A DNA stretch of 20,588 nucleotides from Lysobacterales bacterium (GTDB lineage Bacteria; Pseudomonadota; Gammaproteobacteria; Xanthomonadales; SZUA-36), in assembly GCA_026196445.1 (NCBI GenBank), contig JAPHTE010000427.1, positions 1 through 20,588 of the forward strand, written 5' to 3'. The notes beneath the pieces are model-generated. The model was not told the DNA's origin and did no database searches. It was given only the letters and a program-made list of their open reading frames with translations. Made by a program: the position numbers and the translations under genes. Each line of letters opens with the position of its first letter. The first letter of the stretch is position 1. This document shows positions 7,602 through 14,618 of this stretch, piece by piece.

Positions 7602-8225
7602 ATGATGAACTACGTCTGGTTCGGCATGATGCTCATCGGCGTCGTGGTCGGCATTTTCACCGGCCGGATCGAGGCGGTGACCCAGGCCGCAATCGACATG
7701 GCCAAGGTGTCGGTGGAAATTTCCATCGGCCTTATCGGCATCATGGCGCTGTGGCTTGGAGTGATGAAAATTGCCGAGGAATCCGGCCTCATTTCACTGA
7801 TCGCAAGGGGTCTCAGACCGATCATGGTTCGCCTGTTTCCGGACGTGCCGGCTGATCATCCGGCCATGGGATCAATCGTTCTCAATATGTCGGCCAACAT
7901 GCTCGGCCTGGGCAACGCGGCTACGCCGCTGGGCCTCAAAGCCATGGAAGAACTCCAGGAGCTCAACCCGGACAAAGATACCGCCACCGATGCGATGGTG
8001 ATGTTCCTGGCGATCAATACCTCCAGCGTGCAGTTCATCCTGCCGGCTACCGTGGTTGCCTTGATGGGCGGAGTTTCCAGCCAGATTTTCATCCCCACCA
8101 TCCTGGCCACGACATGCTCAACGGTGGCGGCGATTGCGGCGGCCAGGTTCCTTCAAAAGCGCAAGCGTTTTGCCCTGGACACCCCACCAGAGAAAGACCA
8201 ACCGGTGGAGGCAGACCATGATTGA
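7602..8225 (+). CDS. spmA: SpmA-like membrane protein (nucleoside-recognition/Gate domain)
   Basis: The product is a 207-residue multi-spanning membrane protein starting MMNYVWFGMMLIGVVVGIFTG, with family motifs NMSANMLGLGNAATPLG and NTSSVQFILPATVVAL and a charged C-terminal tail. SpmA and SpmB are named from Bacillus, where they affect spore core dehydration, but the pair is widespread in bacteria that do not sporulate and its substrate is unknown. Here it is sandwiched directly after an LD-carboxypeptidase and overlaps spmB by 8 bp, so the two membrane proteins are very likely made in equal amounts and form one complex. The genetic link to an mDAP/D-Ala peptidase suggests a role in moving cell-wall-derived peptides or amino acids; this is inference. 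Confidence 0.88.
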   Translation: MMNYVWFGMMLIGVVVGIFTGRIEAVTQAAIDMAKVSVEISIGLIGIMALWLGVMKIAEESGLISLIARGLRPIMVRLFPDVPADHPAMGSIVLNMSANMLGLGNAATPLGLKAMEELQELNPDKDTATDAMVMFLAINTSSVQFILPATVVALMGGVSSQIFIPTILATTCSTVAAIAAARFLQKRKRFALDTPPEKDQPVEADHD

Positions 8226-8766
8226 GTCCATTACCCTCTCCCTGAACGAATTCGCCAAGTACATTATCCCGTTATTGCTGGTTGGTATTCCGCTCTATGC
8301 GCTGTCCTTCAAAAAGGTCAAGGTGTACGAAGTCTTTGTGGTCGGTGCCAAGGACGGGTTCACTATCGCTGTTCGGATCATTCCCTACCTGGTGGCCATC
8401 CTCGTCGCAGTGGGCATGTTCCGCGCCTCCGGCGCGCTGGACCTGTTGCTCCAGGCGCTGACGCCGGTACTGACTTTTGTCGGCTTCCCTCCCGAAAACC
8501 TGCCATTGGCCCTGATGCGCCCGCTGTCGGGCAGCGGATCGCTGGGCCTTTTGACCGATCTCGTCAACCAACACGGCGTGGATTCCATGTACTCCAAGAT
8601 CGGTGCGACCATGTTCGGTTCTTCGGAAACGACGTTTTATGTGATCGCGGTGTATTTCGGTTCGGTTGGCGTGATGCGCAGCCGCCACGCCATCCCTGCG
8701 GGCCTGTTTGCTGATTTTGTCGGGGCGATTGCGGCCGTCTTTTTCTGCAAACTACTGCTTTTCTAG
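8218..8766 (+). CDS. spmB: SpmB-like membrane protein (nucleoside-recognition/Gate domain)
   Basis: The 182-residue integral membrane protein is the usual partner of SpmA. The family motifs MRPLSGSGSLGLLTDL and GSSETTFYVIAVYFGSVGV are intact. The ATG at 8218 overlaps the spmA stop by 8 bases (ATGATTGA) and is preceded by GGTGGAGG, so translation is coupled; the longer in-frame start at 8134 lies within spmA and is rejected. At the 3' end the stop codon shares the palindrome CTAG with the stop of the convergent alr gene. The function in Gram-negative cells is not established. Confidence 0.88.
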   Translation: MIESITLSLNEFAKYIIPLLLVGIPLYALSFKKVKVYEVFVVGAKDGFTIAVRIIPYLVAILVAVGMFRASGALDLLLQALTPVLTFVGFPPENLPLALMRPLSGSGSLGLLTDLVNQHGVDSMYSKIGATMFGSSETTFYVIAVYFGSVGVMRSRHAIPAGLFADFVGAIAAVFFCKLLLF

Positions 8767-9845
8767 CAAGACCGGTAAACCAGCGGCACGCGTCCGGTCA
8801 AGCCGGCGAGGATCTCGTAACCGATCGTACCCGCAGCGGCGGCGAGTTCATTGACAGGCAAATTCGGGCCCCAGAGTTCCACCGGGTCACCAATCTCGAC
8901 TTTTTCGAGGCCCGTAAGGTCGACGCTGATCGCGTCCATGGAAACCCTGCCCGTCAACGGCACACGTTGTCCATTGACCAATACCGGCGTGCCGTTTGGC
9001 GCGTGGCGTGGATACCCATCACCATACCCGATTGCAATGGTACCAATCTTCGAACGCTCGCTGGCCACCCAGTCATGCCCGTAGCCTACCCCCTCACCCG
9101 GCCCTATATTCCGGATCGCCACTATTTCAGAACACATGGACATGGCCGGATGCAGGTCAAAAGAATCATCTACCGGTAAGCCGACTGGGCAATTGCCATA
9201 TAGCATATAACCCGGTCTGTTCCATTCAGCGTGCGCTTCAGGCCACTGCAGAACAGCCGCTGAATTGGCAATACTGACAGCGAGCCCGTGCTTCTTTGAG
9301 CAAGCACGGATAATATCCAGCTGTTCACGGGTCTGCGGGTCTGACAGGTCATCGGCACTGGCAAGATGGGTACACAAAACCACGTCCGCCTGCACATTGT
9401 CCGAGGCGTCCAGCGTCGGGCACACAAGATCCAGTGCGTCAGGCGCAAGACCGAGACGATGCATACCGGTGTCCACTTTCAACCAAATCCGGACCGGGTC
9501 CTTGAGTTTTGCTGACAAAAGCCAGTCGAGCTGTTGTTGCCGATGCATCAGTAACCAGAAGTTACCGGCTGCGGCCTCGCTGATCTCCGCTGCGTGGTTA
9601 ACACCCTGCAGAACAAGAATGGGTTTGCTGATGCCAGCATCTCGCAGCTGTATGGCTTCTTCGATAAATGCGACAGCAAAAGCAGGCACCTTGTCTTGCA
9701 GCTGTTCCGCAACCTTGACTGCACCGTGTCCATAGGCATTTGCCTTGATCACGGCAATATTCCGGGACGCAGGCGCAAACCTGCACGCTTGCCGGTAGTT
9801 GTGGGCAATCGCGTCAAGGCTAACCGTTGCAATAGTCGGGCGCAT
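8763..9845 (-). CDS. alr: Alanine racemase
   Basis: The 360-residue PLP enzyme interconverts L-Ala and D-Ala in the cytoplasm. The PLP-binding lysine is K34 in AVIKANAYGHG, the second catalytic base is Y255 in EGVGYGHDW, and WLKVDTGMHRLG, NRPGYMLYG and GRVSMDAISVDL are typical. The length is standard for the family. It is the last gene of a minus-strand group: the serine hydrolase ends 45 bp upstream. It could supply D-Ala for wall synthesis (Alr) or turn D-Ala from degraded murein into L-Ala (DadX-like); the neighbours favour the second role, but sequence alone does not separate them. Confidence 0.94.
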   Translation of the reverse strand: MRPTIATVSLDAIAHNYRQACRFAPASRNIAVIKANAYGHGAVKVAEQLQDKVPAFAVAFIEEAIQLRDAGISKPILVLQGVNHAAEISEAAAGNFWLLMHRQQQLDWLLSAKLKDPVRIWLKVDTGMHRLGLAPDALDLVCPTLDASDNVQADVVLCTHLASADDLSDPQTREQLDIIRACSKKHGLAVSIANSAAVLQWPEAHAEWNRPGYMLYGNCPVGLPVDDSFDLHPAMSMCSEIVAIRNIGPGEGVGYGHDWVASERSKIGTIAIGYGDGYPRHAPNGTPVLVNGQRVPLTGRVSMDAISVDLTGLEKVEIGDPVELWGPNLPVNELAAAAGTIGYEILAGLTGRVPLVYRSC

Positions 9846-9890
9846 CAGGTCTTCAGCTTGAACTTCTTTCAGTCAACATGGGAAAGTCCA

Positions 9891-11588
9891 TCACTCTACC
9901 TTGGTCAGTACCAGGTCCTCAAAATCGAAATCACCATCACCCATTTTCGCCATTGAAATGCCGGTAACAGGACCGTTGTATTCCTGTTCAAACAAAACAT
10001 AGGCATCGGCCCCGAGGGTCGGGTCAATCCAGCGAACCACGAAACGGTTGCCGTCGTGATGCTGCAACCTGCCCTTTAACCTCGGAGACTTGAGTGAAGA
10101 AAACAGCAACTGGCCATCTTCCAGTTCAATTGTGATATCGCCAAACCAGGGGTCCCGGTAACGGCCTGTAAATTGAGGCAGGTCGGGGGTTGAACACGGC
10201 TGGGCGGCTTGTTTGGCAACTTCCGCCGTTTCCTGGGCAAGCCGGTCTGCCATGAGTTTTTCTTCCTCCTCGGCCTTCAACTCATCTGCCAGTAACTGGA
10301 CCCAGTCCACCTGTTCAACCGGCATAAATGAACGAACAATGGTATTCATCACAGACGTACGTGCGGCGGAACTCGAGCCATTGGTGAGTAATACGACCCC
10401 TAATTCCAATTCAGGTATCAGGACCACATAAGACTTCATGCCGGCCAGGGTACCGGTATGTGAGACCTCTTTGTAGCCATGCACATCAGCCAACCGCCAG
10501 CCAAGACCGTAGGCTCTGAAATGTGTCCGGTCGTACTCGTAAGCACGTTCACTGACGCTTAAAATTGTTCGTGGTTTCCACATTTCCCGATGTTGTTCCG
10601 TGCTGAACAGCTTTAGCCCTCCAGGTGTCGTGCCCTGTTTCAGCTGGGTCCTGGCCCAGGTCAGCATATCTTCGAGGCTACAAACAACACCACCGGCGGC
10701 AGCAGATACGGGTGGTTGGGCAGTGATGCGGCCGCGTTCAATCACAATCAGCTTCCCCTCGACCATGCCGTGGGGGCTGGCAAGCTTACGCATTTCTTTT
10801 TTCGGAATGGTGTCAGCAAAACAATGCTTCATTCCGGCCGGACGCATGATCCGGCTCTCGACATATTCGCCCCAGGTTTTACCACTGACACGTGGAATGA
10901 TCTGGCCGGCGACGACATACAGCAGGTTGTCATAGGCGTATTTGCTACGAAAACCGTTGGCTGGTTCGAAATAGCGCAATGCATAAATAATATCGTCGTG
11001 CGTGAACAGATTGGGTTCTGGCCAGAGCAACATATCACCCTTGAAAGGTGATAGTCCGCTACGGTGTGTCAGCAGGTCGGTGATTGTAAAGTTGGCGGTC
11101 ACCCAGGGTTCGTGCATCCGGAACTCGGGGATGTAATCGATCACAAGATCATCCCATGAAATCAATCCATCATCGACCAGGGTGGCCAAAGCTGCTGTCG
11201 TGAATGCCTTGCTGTTTGATGCGATTTTGAACAGGGTAGTGGTATCAACCGGATCTTTTTTACCGATCTCGCGCACACCATAACCCTTCGCCAACAAAAC
11301 CCGGTCTGCCTTGACAATGCCAATGGCCATACCCGGCACATCAAACTCCGACATCGCACGGGACGCCAACTCGGCAACGGCGGTTTCACTGATACCCTGT
11401 GGCTCCTGCACCCACGCCACCTGCGCCCAAAAGACCAGGAGTAAGCACAATGGATACCTGAACAAACCTGATATCAAACCATGACCGGTCTGAAACAGCA
11501 GTCGATCAGGTTCAGAATACGAACGATGTGTAGCTTTCATTTTTGACCCATACAGATTGAAGACAAACCGATTGATTTTGGTTGGCAT
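9891..11588 (-). CDS. Exported serine hydrolase, beta-lactamase-like (S12) with C-terminal DUF3471-like domain
   Basis: The 565-residue protein has a hydrophobic export segment (about 43-60, LCLLLVFWAQVAW) and then the S12 fold with all three catalytic motifs: S124-N-S-K127, Y219-D-N221 and H377-T-G379. An acidic helical linker (about 434-465, rich in Glu and Ala) leads to a beta-rich C-terminal domain of the DUF3471 kind. The family contains class C beta-lactamases, DD-peptidases, D-aminopeptidases and esterases, so activity on D-Ala-containing peptides is plausible but unproven. Start ATG 11588 has AGGGTGG close upstream, 12 bp after the NhaC-like stop; an internal ATG at 11540 would place the export segment nearer the N-terminus. 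It sits between an antiporter and alanine racemase in one operon. Confidence 0.88.
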   Translation of the reverse strand: MPTKINRFVFNLYGSKMKATHRSYSEPDRLLFQTGHGLISGLFRYPLCLLLVFWAQVAWVQEPQGISETAVAELASRAMSEFDVPGMAIGIVKADRVLLAKGYGVREIGKKDPVDTTTLFKIASNSKAFTTAALATLVDDGLISWDDLVIDYIPEFRMHEPWVTANFTITDLLTHRSGLSPFKGDMLLWPEPNLFTHDDIIYALRYFEPANGFRSKYAYDNLLYVVAGQIIPRVSGKTWGEYVESRIMRPAGMKHCFADTIPKKEMRKLASPHGMVEGKLIVIERGRITAQPPVSAAAGGVVCSLEDMLTWARTQLKQGTTPGGLKLFSTEQHREMWKPRTILSVSERAYEYDRTHFRAYGLGWRLADVHGYKEVSHTGTLAGMKSYVVLIPELELGVVLLTNGSSSAARTSVMNTIVRSFMPVEQVDWVQLLADELKAEEEEKLMADRLAQETAEVAKQAAQPCSTPDLPQFTGRYRDPWFGDITIELEDGQLLFSSLKSPRLKGRLQHHDGNRFVVRWIDPTLGADAYVLFEQEYNGPVTGISMAKMGDGDFDFEDLVLTKVE

Positions 11589-11600
11589 AAGCCACCCTGT

Positions 11601-12977
11601 TTACAGGTAGATAATGCTCACCACAAAATACATCAACAGCGTTATGGCGCCAGCCACCAGGGCATACGGCAATTGTGTCCTGACATGCTCAAGCAGGTCA
11701 CAACCGGACGCAATCGCAGAAACCGCTGTGGTATCCGATATCGGTGAACAGTGATCGCCAAAAATACCGCCACCGAGAATGGCTGCCAGCACCAGTGAAG
11801 GTGGCAAACCGAGTGTCTGGATAAGCGGCACCCCGATTGGGATCAGGATAGCAAAGGTCCCCCAGGACGTGCCGGTCGAAAAAGATATCAATGCCCCTGC
11901 CAGGAACATCATCGGGACAATCAGGTATACGGGTAGAAATTCACCCACGAGACCTGCGATAAATATACCGGTTCCCAACTCCTTCAAGCTGGCACCCAGC
12001 GCCAGGGAGAACAGGACGATAGTAACCAATGGCAACAACTCCCCCATGCCTTCAAAACCGATTTTAACCAGCTTGATGTGGGTGAAATTGCCGCTCATCA
12101 GCATCATGACATAGGCCACAAGACACGCCAGTGAAACGGAGTAAAGCACCGAGCGGGAGCCACTGCCATTGGCCAGGACACCGTTACCGGTCCAGATCAT
12201 AAAAGCGATCATACCCGCAACCATAACCATCAGTGGCACCAGCATGTAGACCGGATGTGTCGCATCCACAGGCAAATCTTCAGCACTGTCTTCGTGCTTG
12301 ATCGTTTTACTGGTGGCCATGGGACCAAAATACCGCCCCGTCCAAACGCTGAAAACAACAATTACCAGGGTGACCAGGGCGTAAAAATTCAGTGGCAGCG
12401 TTCCCCACAAAATCTGCGCAGCATTTGTCTCCAGCTCATAACTGCCAAGCAAGGCCAGGATATACGCACCCCAGGCATTCAGCAGGATAAGGATACATAT
12501 CGGCGCCGAAGTGCTGTCAATAATATAAGCCAGCTTGGCCCGGCTCAGTCCAAACCGGTCAAATATACCGCGGGACAAAATCCCTGCGGTCAGCACACTG
12601 AGGTTGGACTCAATAAAAACGGCCACCCCCACCCCGGTCGTAAGCAAGCCGGCCTGACGAGGATTACGGGCAATGCCACGCTTGATGATTGAACTGACCA
12701 TGGCAGTTACGCCCCCCGACTGACGGATATAGGCCAGCAATGCCCCGATCATCAGGCTGAAAATAAGAATCCGTGCATTGTCCTTATCCTCCAGGACCGA
12801 AATGATGGCCTCCAATGTCGACAGGCCGGCCATTGGAATCCCTTTCAACATCGACGCCTGTTGCAGAATTTCCGAGGTAAATATCGAAAGCAAAAGAGCC
12901 AGTATGACCTCGCGTTGCCATAGTACGACGGCAATCGCAACGATGGGGGGCAGAACAGACAGCCATTGTGCAGTCAT
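11601..12977 (-). CDS. NhaC-type Na+/H+ antiporter family transporter
   Basis: The 458-residue integral membrane protein has about eleven or twelve hydrophobic segments. Family motifs are SFSTGTSWGTF (365-375) and GGGIFGDHCSPISDTTAVSA (402-421), followed by GCDLLEHVRTQLPYAL. The NhaC superfamily includes Na+/H+ and malate/lactate-type exchangers and several amino-acid-related transporters of unproven substrate, so a nutrient role cannot be excluded. ATG 12977 is preceded by AGGAAA. It heads the minus-strand operon with the S12 hydrolase and alanine racemase; a TATAAT hexamer at 13061-13056 is positioned for its promoter. Confidence 0.88.
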   Translation of the reverse strand: MTAQWLSVLPPIVAIAVVLWQREVILALLLSIFTSEILQQASMLKGIPMAGLSTLEAIISVLEDKDNARILIFSLMIGALLAYIRQSGGVTAMVSSIIKRGIARNPRQAGLLTTGVGVAVFIESNLSVLTAGILSRGIFDRFGLSRAKLAYIIDSTSAPICILILLNAWGAYILALLGSYELETNAAQILWGTLPLNFYALVTLVIVVFSVWTGRYFGPMATSKTIKHEDSAEDLPVDATHPVYMLVPLMVMVAGMIAFMIWTGNGVLANGSGSRSVLYSVSLACLVAYVMMLMSGNFTHIKLVKIGFEGMGELLPLVTIVLFSLALGASLKELGTGIFIAGLVGEFLPVYLIVPMMFLAGALISFSTGTSWGTFAILIPIGVPLIQTLGLPPSLVLAAILGGGIFGDHCSPISDTTAVSAIASGCDLLEHVRTQLPYALVAGAITLLMYFVVSIIYL

Positions 12978-13055
12978 AATTTCCTGGAATCCTTGGGTGA
13001 TGTTGTACTGTCAGCTCTATTGAAAACGATACGTGCTCATACCCGGTAATAGTCG

Positions 13056-13061
13056 ATTATA
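13056..13061 (-). promoter_or_regulatory. Minus 10 hexamer TATAAT for the NhaC-S12-alr operon
   Basis: A perfect TATAAT on the minus strand, 78 bp upstream of the NhaC-like start. No good minus 35 is present at 16-18 bp spacing, which suggests activator dependence or a different promoter class. The palindrome at 13093-13106 lies just upstream of the minus 35 position. Confidence 0.35.
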
Positions 13062-13092
13062 GTGATTACATATTCCCGCGAAACGCCCTTAC

Positions 13093-13106
13093 AATAATAT
13101 ATTATT
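13093..13106. promoter_or_regulatory. Perfect 14-bp palindrome AATAATATATTATT, candidate operator
   Basis: The palindrome lies between the NhaC operon promoter region (minus strand) and the start of the lysA remnant (plus strand). It resembles a second palindrome at 14587-14601 in front of the dipeptide epimerase; both share AATAA and TTATT half-sites. The RpiR-family regulator gene between them is the obvious candidate binder. AT-rich palindromes also arise by chance, so this is tentative. Confidence 0.4.
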
Positions 13107-13132
13107 TGTTGCATTACAGGCGAAATTATCAG

Positions 13133-13341
13133 ATGGTATTTTTGGACTACCATGAAGGGCTGCTTCACATTGAAAACATGCCGGTTGACAGGATCGCCGA
13201 TCAGCTGGAGACACCGTTTTATTGTTATTCCTCACCCGCACTGAGAAACTTACGCTTTTAGAGGGATATAAATTCAAGCTTTTACGTCAACACCCGGCTT
13301 ATGACGATTTGATAGGCATTGATACAACGGACGGAGTTTAA
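13133..13341 (+). pseudogene. lysA: Internally deleted diaminopimelate decarboxylase gene
   Basis: ATG 13133 opens 42 codons matching the LysA N-terminus: HEGLLHIENMPVDRIADQ, then TPFYCYSSPALRNL, ending at TAG 13259-13261. One frame away, from 13258 to TAA 13339-13341, 27 codons match the LysA C-terminus: FKLLRQHPAYDDLIGID, compare the family ending RPRxTYEDLIGLDRxP. About 350 central codons, including the PLP lysine and active-site cysteine regions, are missing, and the junction shifts the frame. LysA decarboxylates meso-DAP to lysine. Its original place beside murein-peptide genes suggests that it once handled salvaged mDAP. A misassembly collapse is the alternative explanation. A working lysA would have to be elsewhere for lysine synthesis. 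Confidence 0.8.
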
Positions 13342-13386
13342 TCCTCAAAACCCTGGAGTTCACAAGCCGGTGCGAGAAGTTGGGAC

Positions 13387-14223
13387 TTACTCTTCCACAG
13401 CTTTGCGGCTTAGGGCCAGCAACTCTCTTGCCTTGCCATCCCGTTTCAACATCAAACTGAACAGCACATCAACTACATGCTGCTGGGAAGCACTGGAGAT
13501 AATTTGTGGAACCTCAAGCCCTCCGTTCTGATTGACTGAGAATAGCTGGACATCGGCCAATGACCGGATAGGGTTCGCGCTGTAATTGGTAAGCGATATG
13601 ATGCTGACACCGGCTTTCTTGGCCTGCCGTGCTATCTGAACCATTTTCGCCGACTGACCGGAGAATGAAATAACGACCACCGCATCCCCTTTCCCGAAGG
13701 TCGCAATGCTGGATAACTGGATATAGGTATCCACGTCGGAAATCACGGATTTGCCAACCTGGATCAACATGCTGGCAAAAATGCGCGCAACGAGCGAACC
13801 CGCACCCAGGGCAACAATCTGTATCCGTTGGCTATTTTCCAGAATTTTTACGGCGGAGAGAATGCGTGTTTCATCATTCAGTTCCATGGTGGTTATCAGT
13901 GCTTCGCGTTTCATGTTGTAAAGCTGTCGTGAAACAGAATCGAATTGCTCTTCAACTGCGTGAATCGTTTCATTGGGCCGTCCACCGCTTTCACTCTTCA
14001 CCACTGCCTCGTGGATGGCCAGTTTCAGATCGGTAAAACCACGGTAGTTAAGTTTCTGACTGAACTTGACGATGCTTGACTGGCTGACACCCACGGAAGC
14101 GGCCAGGTTCAGCGAGGAATAGTCTCTGATGAGTGCGGCATTGTTTAAAATGAAGTCAGCAATTTTCTTCTCATTGACTGACAACTCTTCCCGGACAGCC
14201 CGCATTTTCAGAAGACAAGACAT
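13387..14223 (-). CDS. RpiR/MurR-family transcriptional regulator (HTH plus SIS domain)
   Basis: The 278-residue cytoplasmic regulator has an N-terminal HTH of the RpiR type, LSVNEKKIADFIL (14-26) and LAASVGVSQSSIVKFSQKL (40-58), and a C-terminal SIS sugar-phosphate-binding domain (about 125-255) with ALGAGS (138-143) and ISFSGQS (185-191). Family members such as MurR sense phosphosugars, in MurR's case MurNAc-6-phosphate from peptidoglycan. ATG 14223 gives the usual spacing before the HTH; an in-frame TTG at 14244 sits directly on GGGG and is less likely, and ATG 14205 is also possible. It is divergent from the dipeptide epimerase and lies amid cell-wall catabolic genes, so it probably controls them, perhaps through the palindromes at 13093 and 14587. 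Confidence 0.88.
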   Translation of the reverse strand: MSCLLKMRAVREELSVNEKKIADFILNNAALIRDYSSLNLAASVGVSQSSIVKFSQKLNYRGFTDLKLAIHEAVVKSESGGRPNETIHAVEEQFDSVSRQLYNMKREALITTMELNDETRILSAVKILENSQRIQIVALGAGSLVARIFASMLIQVGKSVISDVDTYIQLSSIATFGKGDAVVVISFSGQSAKMVQIARQAKKAGVSIISLTNYSANPIRSLADVQLFSVNQNGGLEVPQIISSASQQHVVDVLFSLMLKRDGKARELLALSRKAVEE

Positions 14224-14255
14224 AACATAAAACTCGGTAACCAACCCCTAAACAG

Positions 14256-14283
14256 GCTATAAATTAACACAGCAGCATGGCAA
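14256..14283 (-). promoter_or_regulatory. Candidate sigma-70 promoter of the RpiR-family regulator
   Basis: On the minus strand TTGCCA (14283-14278) and TATAGC (14261-14256) are 16 bases apart, matching consensus at 5 and 4 of 6 positions. The minus 10 ends about 32 bp before ATG 14223. Confidence 0.4.
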
Positions 14284-14390
14284 AGTATTCCGAAACAATA
14301 GGAGGTATAAGCAGAACGACGACATATTCACATAGAACTCAAAGTACCAAGCAACCATTTACATCCATGGTCCTATTGAAAAGACGCTAA

Positions 14391-14501
14391 AATTGGTTAA
14401 ATTTGCGCGCTCGAACCATTGCAACACTCTACGCGTTGCTTGAGAAGTATCGTCCGGAAAAGCTCAACTCGTTGCTGCCCGAGGACAACCGCAACAACTG
14501 A
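14391..14501 (+). pseudogene. Orphan C-terminal coding fragment, unidentified
   Basis: After an in-frame TAA at 14388-14390, 36 codons run to TGA 14499-14501 without a usual start codon. They encode RTIATLYALLEKYRPEKLNS and then LLPEDNRNN. Base composition is like coding sequence and clearly richer in GC than the flanking spacer, so this looks like the tail of a lost gene, possibly a transposase, but I do not recognise the family. Confidence 0.35.
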
Positions 14502-14586
14502 CCCGCGGGATAGTGAGTTAGCACTTTCTTTAGCGACGTAAAGTGTTCAAGGAAAATGTTTGTTATGCTAATACGCACACATCTTT

Positions 14587-14601
14587 AGAATAAATTATTC
14601 T
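14587..14601. promoter_or_regulatory. 15-bp palindrome AGAATAA-A-TTATTCT, candidate operator
   Basis: Perfect 7-bp arms around a single central A, 17 bp upstream of the dipeptide epimerase start, with partial symmetry continuing outward (14584-14585 with 14603-14604). This position suits repression of the epimerase promoter. It resembles the palindrome at 13093-13106, on the other side of the RpiR-family regulator gene. Confidence 0.45.
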
Positions 14602-14618
14602 TAATTGGTATCCACAAG

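Larger units (their letters stand above)
14224..14618. other. AT-rich intergenic region between regulator and dipeptide epimerase
   Basis: About 395 bp without an intact gene. It holds a candidate promoter for the regulator (14256-14283, minus strand), a 36-codon gene fragment ending at 14501, an inverted repeat CACTTT/AAAGTG (14522-14545) and a 15-bp palindrome next to the epimerase start. AGGAGGT at about 14301 has no start codon after it. The mix of a stranded coding fragment and long spacer suggests past insertion and decay. Confidence 0.55.

Noticed and set aside
14522..14545. Inverted repeat CACTTT-N12-AAAGTG upstream of the epimerase as an operator
   Set aside because: Short arms with a long spacer are expected often by chance in AT-rich DNA; the 15-bp palindrome at 14587 is a much better candidate.
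12978..14618. A CRISPR array or tRNA in the gene-poor AT-rich stretches
   Set aside because: No regularly spaced direct repeats and no cloverleaf-like sequence could be found by eye.
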